Part shown: positions 37,030-48,084 of the stretch, one piece after another
How positions within the stretch are numbered: position 1 is the stretch's first letter
Layout of the letters: each line of letters begins with the position of its first letter
Origin: Talinum fruticosum
Taxonomy: Eukaryota > Streptophyta > Magnoliopsida > Caryophyllales > Talinaceae
Assembly: GCA_021018815.1 (NCBI GenBank)
Contig: JAITYX010000135.1
Location: forward strand, 1-64,000
Length of the DNA: 64,000 nucleotides
Reading direction: 5' to 3'
Translations under genes and position numbers: made by a program
The notes under the pieces: generated by a model
Seen by the model: the letters and a program-made list of their open reading frames with translations, nothing else
Told to the model about the DNA's origin: nothing
The model's database searches: none

Positions 37030-37434
37030 TGAGAAAGGTTAGTTTCACTCTGTTTTGCAGGTCACTCGGAGGAGGTCAAAAGGACATTGGTACCGGACAG
37101 CGGATGTTCACGACACATGTCGAGTGACCAAGGACTCTTTTATGAGCTAGAATCATACAAAGGAGGAAAAGTGACCTTTGGAGATGATAGCAAAGGCAAG
37201 ATAGTTGGAATTGGCAAGATTGGAAATGGAAGCAATCTGGTCAGTCCAGTCTACCTTATCAAAGGGCTAAAATACAATCCGCTCAAGCATCTCCCAACTA
37301 TGCGACAAAGGTCAAGAGGTAAGATTCACTCAATCCAAATGCTACATCTCCGATGAGACCACTAAAGAGGTAAAACTCTCGGGTAAGAGATCAGGTAATA
37401 CTTATATCATTCCTCTTTTCGACCCAAGTCGAAC
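37030..37434 (+). pseudogene. copia-B aspartic protease
   Basis: PDSGCSRHMSSDQGLFYEL at about 37090 is the copia protease active-site region (DSGCSRHM, catalytic Asp in DSG). It continues with VTFGDDSKGKIVGIG and a VYLIKGLKYN segment. The enzyme would cut the Gag-Pol polyprotein. The frame fails at about 37290, before the sequence leading to the integrase zinc region. Confidence 0.85.
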
Positions 37435-38575
37435 TTGTCATGTTTGATAGCATCTCTCATTGATGAGTCATGGCAATGGCATCGTAGATTAGGCCATATA
37501 AGCATGCATACGATTACAAAGCTATCAGCTCATGGCCTAGTCGGGGATTGCCAAATTGTGCTTTCACCAAAGATAAAGTTTGTGAAGCATGCGCAAGAGG
37601 GAAACAGGTCAAATCTTCATTCAAATCTCTGAAGATCTGTTTCCACATCCAACGTGATTGAATTGTTGCATATGGATCTGTGTGATGAAATCCCGAGTAA
37701 AGAGCCTTGGAGGTAAATCTTACATACTTGTCATTATTGATGATTTCTCACGATTTACCTGGGTGTGTTTTCTCAAGCACAAGAATGAAGCATTCAAGGA
37801 GTTCAGCAAGCTCTGCAGAAAAATTCAAGTTGAGTCTCGGACTCGGATCCGGAGGATTCGAACCGACCATGGAAGGGAGTTCGACTACTCGGAATTCTCG
37901 GAGTTCTCGCAACTGAATGGCATCTCTCACAACTTTTCAAGCACCTAGAACTCCACAACAAAAATGAGTTGTTGAGAGAAAGAACAGAACCCTTGAAGAG
38001 ATAGCTAGAACTATGATGATTGAACACAATCTTCCCTACTATTTTTGGGCTGAGGCAAACAACACCGCAAACTATACGCCGAACGGATGCCTCATCGGAC
38101 GCATTCTAAAGAAAACACCCTACGAGCTCTACAAAGGGAAGAAGCCAAACATTTCATATTTGAAGCCCTTTGGATGCAAGTGCTTTGTACACAACAACGG
38201 TAAGAATCACTCGACCAAGTTTGATGCTCGGTTAGATGAAGATATTTTTCTAGGTTACTCCTTACATAGTAAAGCTTATCGAATTTTTAACAAATGAACT
38301 AACAAAGTGAAAGAGAGTATCCATGTTGTTTTTGATGAGCTTGAACAGGAAAAGCTTAGTGAGTCTTCATATTCGGATCCGAAGCTAAGCAGAGAAGAAG
38401 ATGAAACCGAATTCACAAAGACACAAACTCAGCGGGCTCGGAATGATGTTACTCGGAATGAAGTGACTCGGAATGAGATAGCTCAGAGTCAACTCAGAAT
38501 GTTGAAGGTGAATCCGAGCAGCAAGCCAACTCGGAAAAAGCAGATCAGCCAATTCAACCTACAAATTTGGTGAAT
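37435..38575 (+). pseudogene. copia-B integrase (GAG-pre-integrase, core and C-terminus)
   Basis: The zinc-binding lead region has WQWHRRLGHISMHTI (about 37470) and a degraded Cys pair near 37590. The catalytic core has HMDLCD (37669), then the VIIDDFSRFTWVCFL stretch (about 37730) and IRTDHGREFD (about 37855) with the second Asp. The Glu region near 37980 is frameshifted at caagcacc and aaaaatgag. The C-terminal part, from 38013 (MMIEHNLPYYFWAEANNTAN) to FLGYSLHSKAYRIFN (38290), is uninterrupted. A Ser/Thr/Arg-rich linker follows to 38573. Confidence 0.87.
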
Positions 38576-38744
38576 CAAAGGACAGTAACGCTTTCAAGTT
38601 CTCTTCCGGTCATCTACTAGAGAACATACTCTCCGACATCAACAAGTGGGGTAAGAACTTGTTCCTCTCTCCATAATCTGTGTGCATTCACTGCATTCAT
38701 TTCATTAACGTAACCCAAAAATGCACTAGAGGCCCTAAATGAAC

Positions 38745-39540
38745 CTGAATGTGTAGAGGCCATGCAAGAAGAGCTTAATCAATTCGAAAGAAACCAAGTC
38801 CGGACACCGACCAAACGACCTTCCAACCACCCAGTCATAGGAACCAAATGGGTTTTAAAAACAAACTGGATGAAGGTGGGGTAGTAGTCGGGAATAAGGC
38901 TAGATTTGTGGCTCGGGGATACAATCAAGAAGAAGGGATTGATTGTGGGGAAACCTTTGCACCTGTTGCTCGTATTGAGGCCATTAGAATTTTGTTGGCT
39001 TTTGCATCTAGCATGAACATCAAGCTATATCGGATGGATGTTAAGTGTGCATTTCTCAATGGTTTTATTGAAGAAGAAGTCTATGTCGAACAACCTCCCG
39101 GGTTTGAAAACTCGGAATTTCCAAATCATGTTTTCGGACTTCAAACAACTCTATATGGTCTTAAACAAGCTCCTCGCGCTTGGTATGAAAGACTCGAGCA
39201 ATTTCTTGGTTCAAAACGATTTTAAAAGAGGACAGATCGACAAGACTCTCTTCATCAAAACCAAGGGAGTAGATTTTCTCATTGTTCGATTTATGTTGAT
39301 GATATTATTTTTGGAGCAACTAACGAAAATCATGTCGAGAATTCTCTCGACTTAATGAGTCGGGAGTTCCAAATGAGTATGATGGGAGAACTCAACTTCT
39401 TTCTTGGTTTACAAATCAAACAAGACAAAGATGGAATCTATGTCCATCAATCAAAGTATACCAAGGAACTGCTGAAGAAGTACAAACTCCAAGATGCGAA
39501 GCATGCATTTACACCAATGAGCAAGCAGTATAAAGCTTGA
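38745..39540 (+). pseudogene. copia-B reverse transcriptase (frameshifted)
   Basis: After a GTKWV start the main block runs from 38848 with ARFVARGYNQEEGIDCGETF, then APVARIEAIRILLAFA, MDVKCAFLNG and LYGLKQAPRAWYERL. The YVDD catalytic box lies at about 39292-39303 but in a different frame. The MGELNFFLGLQIKQDKDG segment at 39379 follows. Frame changes occur at about 38850, at gactcgagca (about 39195) and at gttcgattta (about 39285). The last two coincide with CTG-to-CTCG and CAGA-to-CGA patterns. Confidence 0.88.
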
Positions 39541-40232
39541 CTCGGATGAGAAAGGTAAAGCGAGAGATCAAAAACTTTATCGAGGTATGATTGGATCTTT
39601 GCTCTATCTTACTTCAAGCAGGCCGGATATCATGTTTAGCGTGTGTTTATGTGCAAGATTTCAAGCTAATCCCAAAGAATCACATCTCACTGCGGTGAAG
39701 AGAATCTTTAGATATTTCGCAGGAACTCGGAATTTAGGTCTCTAGTACTCAAGAGACTCGTAACCGACCCTCACCGGTACTCGGACGCTAATTACGCAGG
39801 ATATAAAGTTGATAGAAAGAGCACATCCGGAGCTTGTCGGTTTCGGGTCAATCCCTAATCTCCTGGCACTTAAAGAAGCAAAATTCCGTAGCTCTATCAA
39901 TCTGCGGAAGCTAAGTACATTGCTTGCCGGAGCATGTCGTGCACAGATCCTATGAATAAAGCAACACTTGAAAGATCCGGGACTTAAATTCAAATCGGTT
40001 CCCATCAAGTGTGACAATCAAAGTGCAATCAGCATTACCAAAAACCCGGTTCAAAGACTCTAAAACGAAGCACATTGAGGTCGGTATCACTTCTTACGAG
40101 ATCATTCCGAGAAGGGTGATATCGAGCTTGAATTCATTCCTACTAATCTGCAATTAGCTTATATCTTTACTAAGCCTCTTGGTGAAGATCGGTTCTGTTT
40201 CATTAGGAATGAACTTGGCATGTTAAACACAT
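39541..40232 (+). pseudogene. copia-B RNase H and pol end
   Basis: RPDIMFSVCLCARFQANPKE (about 39620), HLTAVKRIFRYFAGTRNLGL (about 39685), then the RNase H block SDANYAGYKVDRKSTSGAC (about 39785) and the terminal GDIELEFIPTNLQLAYIF and RFCFIRNELGMLNT motifs to about 40231. Compared with copia-A this copy has more breaks, notably at 39745-39780, 39841, 39900-39920 and 40050. Confidence 0.83.
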
Positions 40233-40567
40233 GATTATGTGTCTTTATATGTGTTAATTGCTTTGCATGATTATGTGTCATCCTCTTAGATTTCTTGAAT
40301 AACCATTAGTTCGGTTAATTTTGTGATACTCGAGCTGGTAGTTATTTTCCGAGTTGCAATCACTCGGAACCGAGTCGAGTTAGACTCGGAAGATGAGTAT
40401 CACAGGACATAAACTCGGGTTCGCGATCAATAGCTAACCGTTAGATTTCAAACTGTTTATTTCTAACCGTTGAAGAAGAAACCATCACACCAGTCCAAGT
40501 GACTGCTGAAGGCGTCAAGTCGAACGGAAGTTCAAACGGCGTTACAATGAAAACCGTTCTCTTTTCT

Positions 40568-40576
40568 TATATATTT
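40568..40576 (+). promoter_or_regulatory. TATA-like box before copia-B accessory ORF
   Basis: TATATATTT, 231 bp before the ORF ATG, followed by agcgcctattctt as in copia-A (11882). A donor-like cgtaagt lies at about 40710. Conservation in two copies is suggestive only. Confidence 0.45.
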
Positions 40577-40798
40577 AGCGCCTATTCTTCTTCTTCTCAG
40601 TATCTCTCATATATTTTATTCACTCTCTCACTTTCAAAACCTTCTCGCGCAAGCACTCTTCATCTACGAGTGCCCTAAGGTGTTCATCATCATCGCAAGG
40701 TTCATCTCTCGTAAGTCTGTTTGCTCTCAACCTTTTTCTTCTACTCTTTTCTTTTTCTTCTCGTCGGCATTCTCTAGTCTCTCTCTCCTCCTTCCAAA

Positions 40799-42410
40799 AT
40801 GACTAGAAGAGGTAACCACCACGACTTTTGTGCGTCTTCTTTCAAGAAGCCCCGCACTTAAAGCCAGGAAGGAACTTCTTCCTCCAAGCCTATTATCACC
40901 CAACATTACACACTTGGATGACAAATTCTTTCCTACCACAAAATTTTCTTGGATGGCTCACATCCAAACCACTCGGAGTATACTACTTTCTTTGCTTCAG
41001 CGAGTTCATTTACCCCGAACTCGTCTCCGAGTTTTACTCCAACCTAACTTACTCGAAGGTGTCCTAACCTCCGGGGTTCCGAACATAACAGTTCGCATCA
41101 ACCTCTCTCTTCTTCATCGTCTGTTCAAAGTTTCTTCTCTTTTCTTGAACAACAATCCCATTCCTTTCATTGAAGTCGCCGATGACTTCTTTGAAAAGTA
41201 TGCTAAAGAGCTCCCCGGGTCCGGAAAGAACTTTTCGTGACTCGGTTGAAGTCGAAGCCAGGCTTACGTGCTTCTCGCGATGAGAACCTTTTTCTCTCAA
41301 GCATTCTAGCAAGGAGAACCCTAACTCCAAGCACCTCAAAGCTCTTTTTGACATTCTTGAGGGCTACGAAGTAGACCGGTTTCCTTCAATAATTGAGCAA
41401 ATGGCAGCTGTGCCCACTCAACTCCAAAATAAGAAGAACACCCCTATTCCTTTCGGTGCTCTTCTCGCCCTTGTTTTTAAACAATTCAAGGTTCCCCTTC
41501 CTTCGACTCAAACGTAGTCTCGTAAGGCTGCGGTTGTGGTTGGTAAAAAGGAACTCCGTGGGTATGGGTTCTAGGAAATCCAACCGGAGTCCGGGTTCAT
41601 AACTCGGAACCGAGGCCTAAGTCCCTCGGACTCGTAAAGAAACCCCTCTCTCTCTCCCGCCACCTGGTGGTACCTCCACCTCGGGTGTTTCTCGATCTCT
41701 CTCCTCCATCTTGTCTTCTCGCTTTCTGGACAAGATCAACTCCGTGTCCTCGGACTTCAAGGATATGCTCCTGGCCATTCAAGATTGTCTATCGATCTAT
41801 GACCATCAACCAAAAACAGTCGAGTCTCAAATCCGAGAGCAACGAAACTCGGTTCTTGAGATGAGGAGTTTGGTGAAGGAGCGAGAAGGAGATGCTCGAG
41901 CTCCTCCAAGAGAGAAGGTCCAAAGCCGCTCAAGACCATAGCGACCCGGACACTTCGAGGCATCCTCAAGCCCGGCCAAGACTTCCTCGAAAGCGAGGAG
42001 GACGGAGATGAGCTGCAGGAAGAAGCGGAAGAAGAGGAGCCTGCGGCCGAGGCAGCTCCCTCTAGGCAAGGGGATGCCCACATTGAAAAGCGGGAAGGCA
42101 AGCCGAGGGCTAATCTACACGACCAGTCACTAAACTTAGCTCGGACAGTAGTCTAGGTCCATCGGACGACTCGCTCGAAACAGTCGACCGAGCCAGCCCC
42201 TTCGGCGACCGAGGTCCACGAGGAGGAACCCCTAGATCCCCTCGTTCGGGTTAGCCACTCGGAGCTGAGCCCTTGACGGCGATCCTCGCCCTCCCTCCGC
42301 CGCGCTCAAGCACATCGCCAAAATCTTACTAGCGCCGGCGTACCTCTCGTCCTTCCTCTTCCACTCACACCCCTTCCCCTTCCTAGGCGAGACAGCATGC
42401 ATCTGTGTCA
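40799..42410 (+). pseudogene. copia-B accessory ORF, homologous to 12127-13765
   Basis: ATG at 40799 begins MTRRGNHHDF, paired with MPKRGNHPDF in copia-A. Conserved pieces are FSEFIYPELVSEFYSNLTYS (about 41000-41060, other frame), VPNITVRINLSLLHRLFKVS (about 41085-41140) and NPIPFIEVADDFFEKYAKEL (about 41155-41215). They are followed by a charged, Glu/Ser-rich region (41750-42060) with helix-like MRSLVKEREGD. No protein with an assigned function is recognised. The position corresponds to the env-like ORF of SIRE elements, and I see no signal peptide or transmembrane segment. Frame changes break it in several places. Confidence 0.6.
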
Positions 42411-42820
42411 CAATTCCAAAGTCTGCGCGATTTTTCTTCTTCCCGGGTTTTCACTTCTCTTTTCTTTCTTTTACTTCCCTTGTTTGTCCAGGCATCAATT
42501 ATGTAATCTTGTATTCTTCTTTCTTTTTGTTTTTGCTTGAAAGGCAAGGGGAGAAGAATTAGATGTATAGATGTCTTGTTTAGGGGAGTTTTCCTCTAAC
42601 TCCTTGTAATTTTTTGAAGTAATGCAATTCTCTATCTTTCTTCTCATCTATGTGCATTGTTTCGTATTTCCTTCTATGCTTACATGCTTCCATTGCTCTC
42701 TCGAGTGTTATATCCTAAGTTTATTTTCCGAGCAATCCTTACATGTTAGCATACAAATATTTCCGCCCATATTTCTCTAAGTATGGAATGGCTCATATCT
42801 AAGTATGGAATGTCTTTCAT

Positions 42821-42834
42821 CAAAAAGGGGAGAT
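42821..42834 (+). other. copia-B 3' polypurine tract
   Basis: caaaaaggggagat just before the 3' LTR; a second purine tract (aaaggcaaggggagaag) lies at about 42540. Confidence 0.85.
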
Positions 42835-44352
42835 TGAAGACTCGGATCGCTCTTATATTGTTTTTCCGAGTCAAACCGTAGACTCGGACTCGCATAGTCA
42901 TTTCGAGTACTCGTCTAGGAATCAGATCCGTATAGAGTCTATCTTTGTGAAAGTTTTGATTTCAAGTCATTCCATGCATCGTAGAATATTTTCTAAAGTG
43001 ATAGATCATTTACTCTTATTATTGTCATTTTATTCCCGCTTATCTCCGATTGACTCGGATCGCATTATTCTTTTTCGAGTCACATATATCACTCGGACGT
43101 ACTCGCTTATATCAAGCCCATTCACTCGATATTCTTAATCTGAATTGAATATGTTCCAAGTACAATTGAGATGGAATTTGAGTTATTAGACTCGTAAAAT
43201 TCCTATTCGTTTCGACCCGTATAATTATTACTTGATTATTTTATTTATTATATTATCTCGCGTCTAACCTTGGACCAAAGTATTTCATACTTTGAGAACC
43301 AAAATTTATTTGCTTTTGTAGATTATTTGTTCAAAGCAATCATGACTTTTTAAGCTGCAAAAGCAACCGGCTTCGGATGTCAAAATCACCGACCAAAAGG
43401 AGCCTTTTCCGCTTCTAGTCAAAGCCCCATACACTCGTGTCATAAGTCATCTGTTTTCATAACTCGGAAAACTAAAGCGCCATACTCAACGGTGGTTTTC
43501 ACCTTACTTTTCGATGATCGACGAGTGGTTTTGGGACTTCCAAGAAACCAAGGACCGTTACTTCAACGTTTGTATTTCAACGGGCATTTTCTGAATGATT
43601 CGGAAAATCTCTCAAGAATGGTCACAACGGACTTCCAACTAGAAGATGGATGTAACGGCTACTTTGCCTGGTCATCTATAAAAGGAAGCCAGCATACAAG
43701 ACTAGAAAAAAAAAAGGAGCAAGAACATAGAGAGCCGTACATATTGTTAATACACTTGAGCAAAGCTATTTCATTCTCAGTCTTCAATCTTACAACTCCT
43801 ACTCTGTAATTCATTATATTCCGAGTTGTAAGTTCTTGTACTTAGTTACAAACACACTCATCTTACTTTCCGAGTAAGGGTCCCTTAACTAAGTCGTAAA
43901 GGTTAACTCAGCTTCGTTGTCCCTAGCTGTAAGGGTTATCTCAGCTAGGAAGTACTAGATTAGATAAGGGAACTTCGAGTCTAGGAAAAACTTGTAAGAG
44001 TTGTCTAAGGGAGCAGCTCGGGTTCGATCAAGTTCACGGTATTTTGTGGACTCAAAAAGTTGATTTGACTTCGTGCTTGGATTAGCACGGCTCGTGGTTT
44101 TCTCGCCCCAGGAGGGTTTCCACGTAAATCTCTGTGTGTTTACTTTCCGAGTTCATTCTAGACTCGGACTGTCGTTTTTCTTCGATTCTATCCGAGCTCG
44201 GATTCCGAGTTCGTGTTTTCTGACCCCCATGCGGACTCGGAATCCTTCTTCCGCCCCTATTCCGAGTAAAAGAATTTAATTTTCTCGTAAATCCTTCATC
44301 ACCCTATTCACCCCCTCTAGGGTGACTTTGCCTCTCCACGAGCAAACCTTCA
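42835..44352 (+). repeat. copia-B 3' LTR
   Basis: 1518 bp, TGAAGACTCGG to GCAAACCTTCA. TATAAAAG at 43677-43684. The flank returns to Harbinger coding sequence at 44353. Confidence 0.93.
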
Positions 44353-45530
44353 CATAGGGTTCCTCAAATCCCACGTCGACCTCTTGTTGATAGATATGCT
44401 ATGAGAGAGAGTTACATCAATAGTGTTTTGTATTGTGGGGACACTCATTGCCTTAATCAAATCCGAATGAGACCGGGTGCCTTTTTTAGATTGTGTGAAA
44501 TTATTGAAGAGAGGGATCTTCTTAGGAACACGAGTGCACGTGAGTGTAAAAGAGCAGACTTCTAATGTTTTTGCACTTAATAGGGCACAATGTGAGGTTC
44601 AGGGCAATTGGCGGGAGATTTTTTCATTCTATTTGGACTGTGCATAATTATTTTGATTCAGTTTTGGAGGCCATCCTAAATTTGTATTCGGATTTTGTGA
44701 ACCCTCCTAGCTCCTCAACTCCATCGAAAATCTCAAACAACACTAGGTTTTTTCCATGGTTTGAGGATTGTATAGGAGCTTTAGATGGAACACATGTACG
44801 AGCATCTGTGCCAATTGAAGATCAAAATAGGTATAGAAATAGAAAAGGTGTGTTATCCCAAAATGTTTTGGCTGCCGTATCCTTTGACGAACTCAAATTC
44901 ACATATGTGCTAGCTGGTTGGGAAGGCTCAAGCACATGATTCTAAAGTGCTAAATGATGCACTTTCAAGAGGATTTTGTGTTCCAGAAGGTATGGCTTGA
45001 CTTGAAAATTAGTTCCGATTCATAAGATTTATTTCTTATGTGAATCTAATACATAGAATTTTAAAACTTTAACTTTTGTAGGGAAGTATTTTTTGCTAGA
45101 TGCCTAGGTTATGCCCTTCGAAAAGGTTTTCTTCCCCCATATAAGAAAGTTCGTTATCATTTCAAAGAGTTCGACGAGAACTCCCTTCCAATGAATACAA
45201 AAGAGTTGTTCAACATGAGACATTTTTCCTTGAGAATTAGTATAGAAAGAGCTTTTGGGGTGCTAAAAAAGGTTTCGTGTGTTGCATGCGGAGCCATTTT
45301 GGGAGTTCGAGAATCAAGTAAAAGTTGTGCTTGTTTGTTGTGTGTTACACAACTTTCTTAGGGGCTTCGATCCAAATGACCAAATTATGAGAGAATTTGA
45401 TCAGGAGTTCTCCCGTGATAGTCATAGATCAAGACTCTTATAAAGAGAAGAGAGAGAAGAAAACCAAGCTTGGAAAATGAAGAGAGATGCTATAGCAAAT
45501 GCAATGTGGGAAAACTATCAAGCTCGTTGA
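44353..45530 (+). pseudogene. Harbinger transposase (HARBI1-like DDE nuclease), main part
   Basis: The frame resumes with RVPQIPRRPLVDRYAMRESY, then an RMRPGAFFRLCEIIEERDLL segment. Next come the 44565 frame with FLHLIGHNVRFRAIGG, IGALDGTHVRASVP (first catalytic Asp in ALDG), the RNRKGVLSQNVLAAVSFD stretch and a TYVLAGWEGS stretch. An HDS segment (second Asp) follows in another frame. An intron runs from about gGTATGG (44992) to ttgtAG (45080). After it come SIERAFGVLKK and VLHNFLRGFDPND (about 45250-45385). The protein would excise and insert Harbinger elements. Frame changes at 44926 (caagcac) and at 45098 (cctagg) fall at CAG/CTG sites. Copia-B inserted upstream at 33669-44352. Confidence 0.85.
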
Positions 45531-45916
45531 GTTGTCTAGTTGTGGCTTCATAATAGCCTTTTTATTGTTGCTTTTCATATATTTACCTTAATTCCCCCCT
45601 TTCTTCTTTCTCTGAGCCTTTTGGCCCTCGGACATGATGTAATTGATCGAATTGTTTTGTGACTTTATTAGCTTTATAGTGAGACTTTGAGGTTTAGCTA
45701 TGGATACCTTATGCTTGTCATTTTGAGGCTGTGATGATGCTTCTGTATCTTTTGAGGATTAGATTTTGCAATAAATACCACTTGTTTAATATTCTCTATT
45801 CATCTTAGATTTGTTCTTATATTCACTTTGTAAAGGTGACATCCATTGTGCTTGTGTTTTGCCATCTCATGTGTGTTTGGGAGCAATTTTGTTTTTTTCC
45901 TCGGATACTCTCCAAC

Positions 45917-47238
45917 ATGGAAAAGGGGAAAATGAAAGAAGTTAACGAGGATAAGAAATCACAATTCCGATGGTCCAAGCCAATGCGAAGGAATTCCTCT
46001 ATTTTTTGGCCAATGAGGGTAAGGAAGGGAATCAACCGAACAACACTTTCAACTCCATCTCTTTTGTTGGTGCTGCAAATATGATTTCAAGGAAATTCAA
46101 TGTCAATTGCCTACCGGATCACGTTGAGAATCATCTTAGAACCGTGAAACATGCATGGGAGAGCATATGCAAACTTCGAGACAAGTCCGGCTTTGGATGG
46201 GATGAAAATATGAAGATGATTCGTGTTTCTCCTAGTGTGTACAACACACATGTTGAGGTATTTTATTTTATTTTTCCTGCCTACACTTGGACTGCTCGCA
46301 CTTGCACAAAGCTACGACCTATACTTAGAAATATCATGCGAGATTTGTTGAGATTCATTTGAGATGAAGTTTGAGAACATTGAACTACCATGCGTCATTG
46401 TGCCATTGTTATTGATAAGTTAGCTGTCATTGTTCCATCGGTTGGTATTTTCTTATCTGTCTTTGTGCCATTCTATATGAGCACAATAGCAACTTCTTGC
46501 ACTCATCACCCCCAAAACTTCACCGCCCCGCCTAACACCCCGCACATCCGCACAAGCATCGCCTGCACTCGCACTGCGCCCTGCACACCCTACACCCTGC
46601 ACAGCCCTCGCACTCTGCATCCCGCACACCCCGCACGTTGCACCGCACATCCCGCACCCTGCATTGCCCCGCAATTTGATTTTGATTGTGTTTTTAATTT
46701 TGATTGTTTAGGTTTCATAAATAGGAGAATCCAACTAATGAGAAGTACCTCAACAAGAAAATTGACATGTATGATGAAATGTCAATTGTTGTTGGGAAGG
46801 ATTTTGCTAGAGGAAACTATGCTAAGTCTTTTGATGACATCCAGCTACAATCTCATGAGTTAGCAGCAAATCTTGAGGATAAGGGAGATAGTGATGCTCA
46901 TACGAGTGAAAGAGAATGATAAACAATCAACCACTTCTAGTTTTCCACAAGAAACAAAGAGTACTCGAAAGAGAGCTCGTGAGATTGATCCAGAAATACA
47001 AATAATCGGTAACCAACTTGGTGAAGTTGCTATGGCTCTCCAACAAATCTCCAAATCCAAGCTTAATGTTGAGTTACTCTATCAAGAAGTCATGAAGATG
47101 GAAGGTTACGAAGATGAGTTCTTAGCTTCTACGTTTGATTATCTAAATGGAAATGAAAGTCATGGCAAAGGATTTCTAGTGAAAAATGAGAAGCTTCGTA
47201 GGATTTGGCTTGACAAATTTATGAAGAACAAAACTTAA
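45917..47238 (+). pseudogene. Harbinger second ORF, Myb/SANT-like DNA-binding protein (2 exons)
   Basis: Exon 1, 45917-46257, starts MEKGKMKEVNEDKKSQFRWS and carries the Myb/SANT-like pattern W..P....FL..LANEG and VENHLRTVKHAWESICKLRD. A GT donor at 46258 and AG acceptor ending at 46727 join it to exon 2 (46728-47238), which continues the same frame with NPTNEKYLNKKIDMYDEM. The C-terminal part, STRKRAREIDPEIQIIGNQL onward, is acidic and helical and ends at 47238. In PIF/Harbinger elements this partner recruits the nuclease to the terminal repeats. Frame breaks lie at about 45985 and about 46903 (atacgagtg). The second matches CAG read as CGAG, so the gene may be nearly intact. Confidence 0.8.
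46258..46727 (+). other. Intron of Harbinger Myb-like gene
   Basis: 470 bp between GT and AG as described for the gene. It contains a cytosine-rich low-complexity stretch at 46500-46670 built of tgcac/cccgcac units, which opens frames on both strands without coding meaning. Confidence 0.7.
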
Positions 47239-47451
47239 ATTCATGGTATTAGGCATTTGATGTAGGCAAGACAAACTTTGAATTAGGTTTCTGTTTTCAT
47301 TTTTTTTTGGATAATATTGTTAAAACTTTGTATTTTTTGTATTTTGGCAGTTTCACTTCTTTGATTTTATGCATTTTCATGCTTTTTTGGATAACTTTGG
47401 TTTCTTTTTTTATTTTATTTTTTAGGAAACATTATTGGTTGCCTTTGTTTT

Positions 47452-48052
47452 GGGTTTAGGGTTTAGGGCATGTGGTTTAGTGTTTAAGGTATGAGGCTTA
47501 TGGTATAGGGTATGGGCCTTAGAGTTTAGGGTTGAGAGTATGAAGTTTAAGGTTTAGGGTTTAGGATTTAGGGTATGGAGTTTAGGGTTGCGGGTTTGCG
47601 TATGGGGTTTAGGGTTTAGGGTATGGAGTTTAGGGTTTAGGGTTTAGGGTATGGGTTTTTGGGGTTTAGGGTATGGGCTTTAGAGTTTAGGGTTAGGGTA
47701 TGGGGTTTAGGGTTTAGGGTATGGAGTTTAGGTTTAGGGTATGGGGTTTTGGGGTTTAGGGTATGGGCTTTAGAGTTTAGGGTTTAGGGTATGGGGTTTA
47801 GGGTTTAGGGTTTAGAGTTTAGGGTTTAGGGTTTAGGATATAGGGTTTAGGGTATGGAGTTTAAGGTTTAGGGTTTAGGGTTTAGTGTTTAGGGTATGGA
47901 GTTTAGGGTTGAGGGTTTAGGGTATGGGGTTTAGGGTTTAGGGTGTGGAGTTTAGGGTTGAGGGTTTAGGGTATGGGGTTTAGGGTTTTGGGTATGGAGT
48001 TTAGGGTTTAGGGTGTAGGGTTGGCATTGGGTTTAGGATTTAGGGTTTAGGA
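47452..48052. repeat. Degenerate telomere-like TTTAGGG array inside Harbinger
   Basis: About 600 bp of tttaggg heptamers alternating with ggtatgg and gagtttaggg variants, in a loose higher-order pattern (ggtatggagtttagggtt). TTTAGGG is the plant telomere repeat. Here it lies between the Myb-like gene and the right terminal repeat of the transposon, so it is not a chromosome end. Confidence 0.93.
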
Positions 48053-48084
48053 AAATTTTATTAATTTCTTTCCTACCAAACAAA

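Larger units (their letters stand above)
33669..44352 (+). mobile_element. Complete Ty1/copia retrotransposon copia-B (SIRE/Maximus-like)
   Basis: 10,684 bp with LTRs of 1515 and 1518 bp, a primer site after the 5' LTR and a polypurine tract before the 3' LTR. Gene order is gag, protease, integrase, reverse transcriptase, RNase H, the diagnostic copia order, followed by an accessory ORF. The target duplication is ACATA (or CATA plus one mismatch, depending on where the LTR edge is drawn). It inserted into the Harbinger transposase gene. All genes are frameshifted as read here, though many breaks fall at CAG/CTG sites (see findings). Confidence 0.93.

Noticed and set aside
46390..46863. 157-codon frame with Cys/His/Pro-rich repeats
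   Set aside because: It lies mostly within the Harbinger Myb-like intron and is a tgcac/cccgcac low-complexity tract.
47452..48052. A chromosome end (telomere)
   Set aside because: The array is degenerate and enclosed by the Harbinger gene and its terminal repeat, so it is interstitial.
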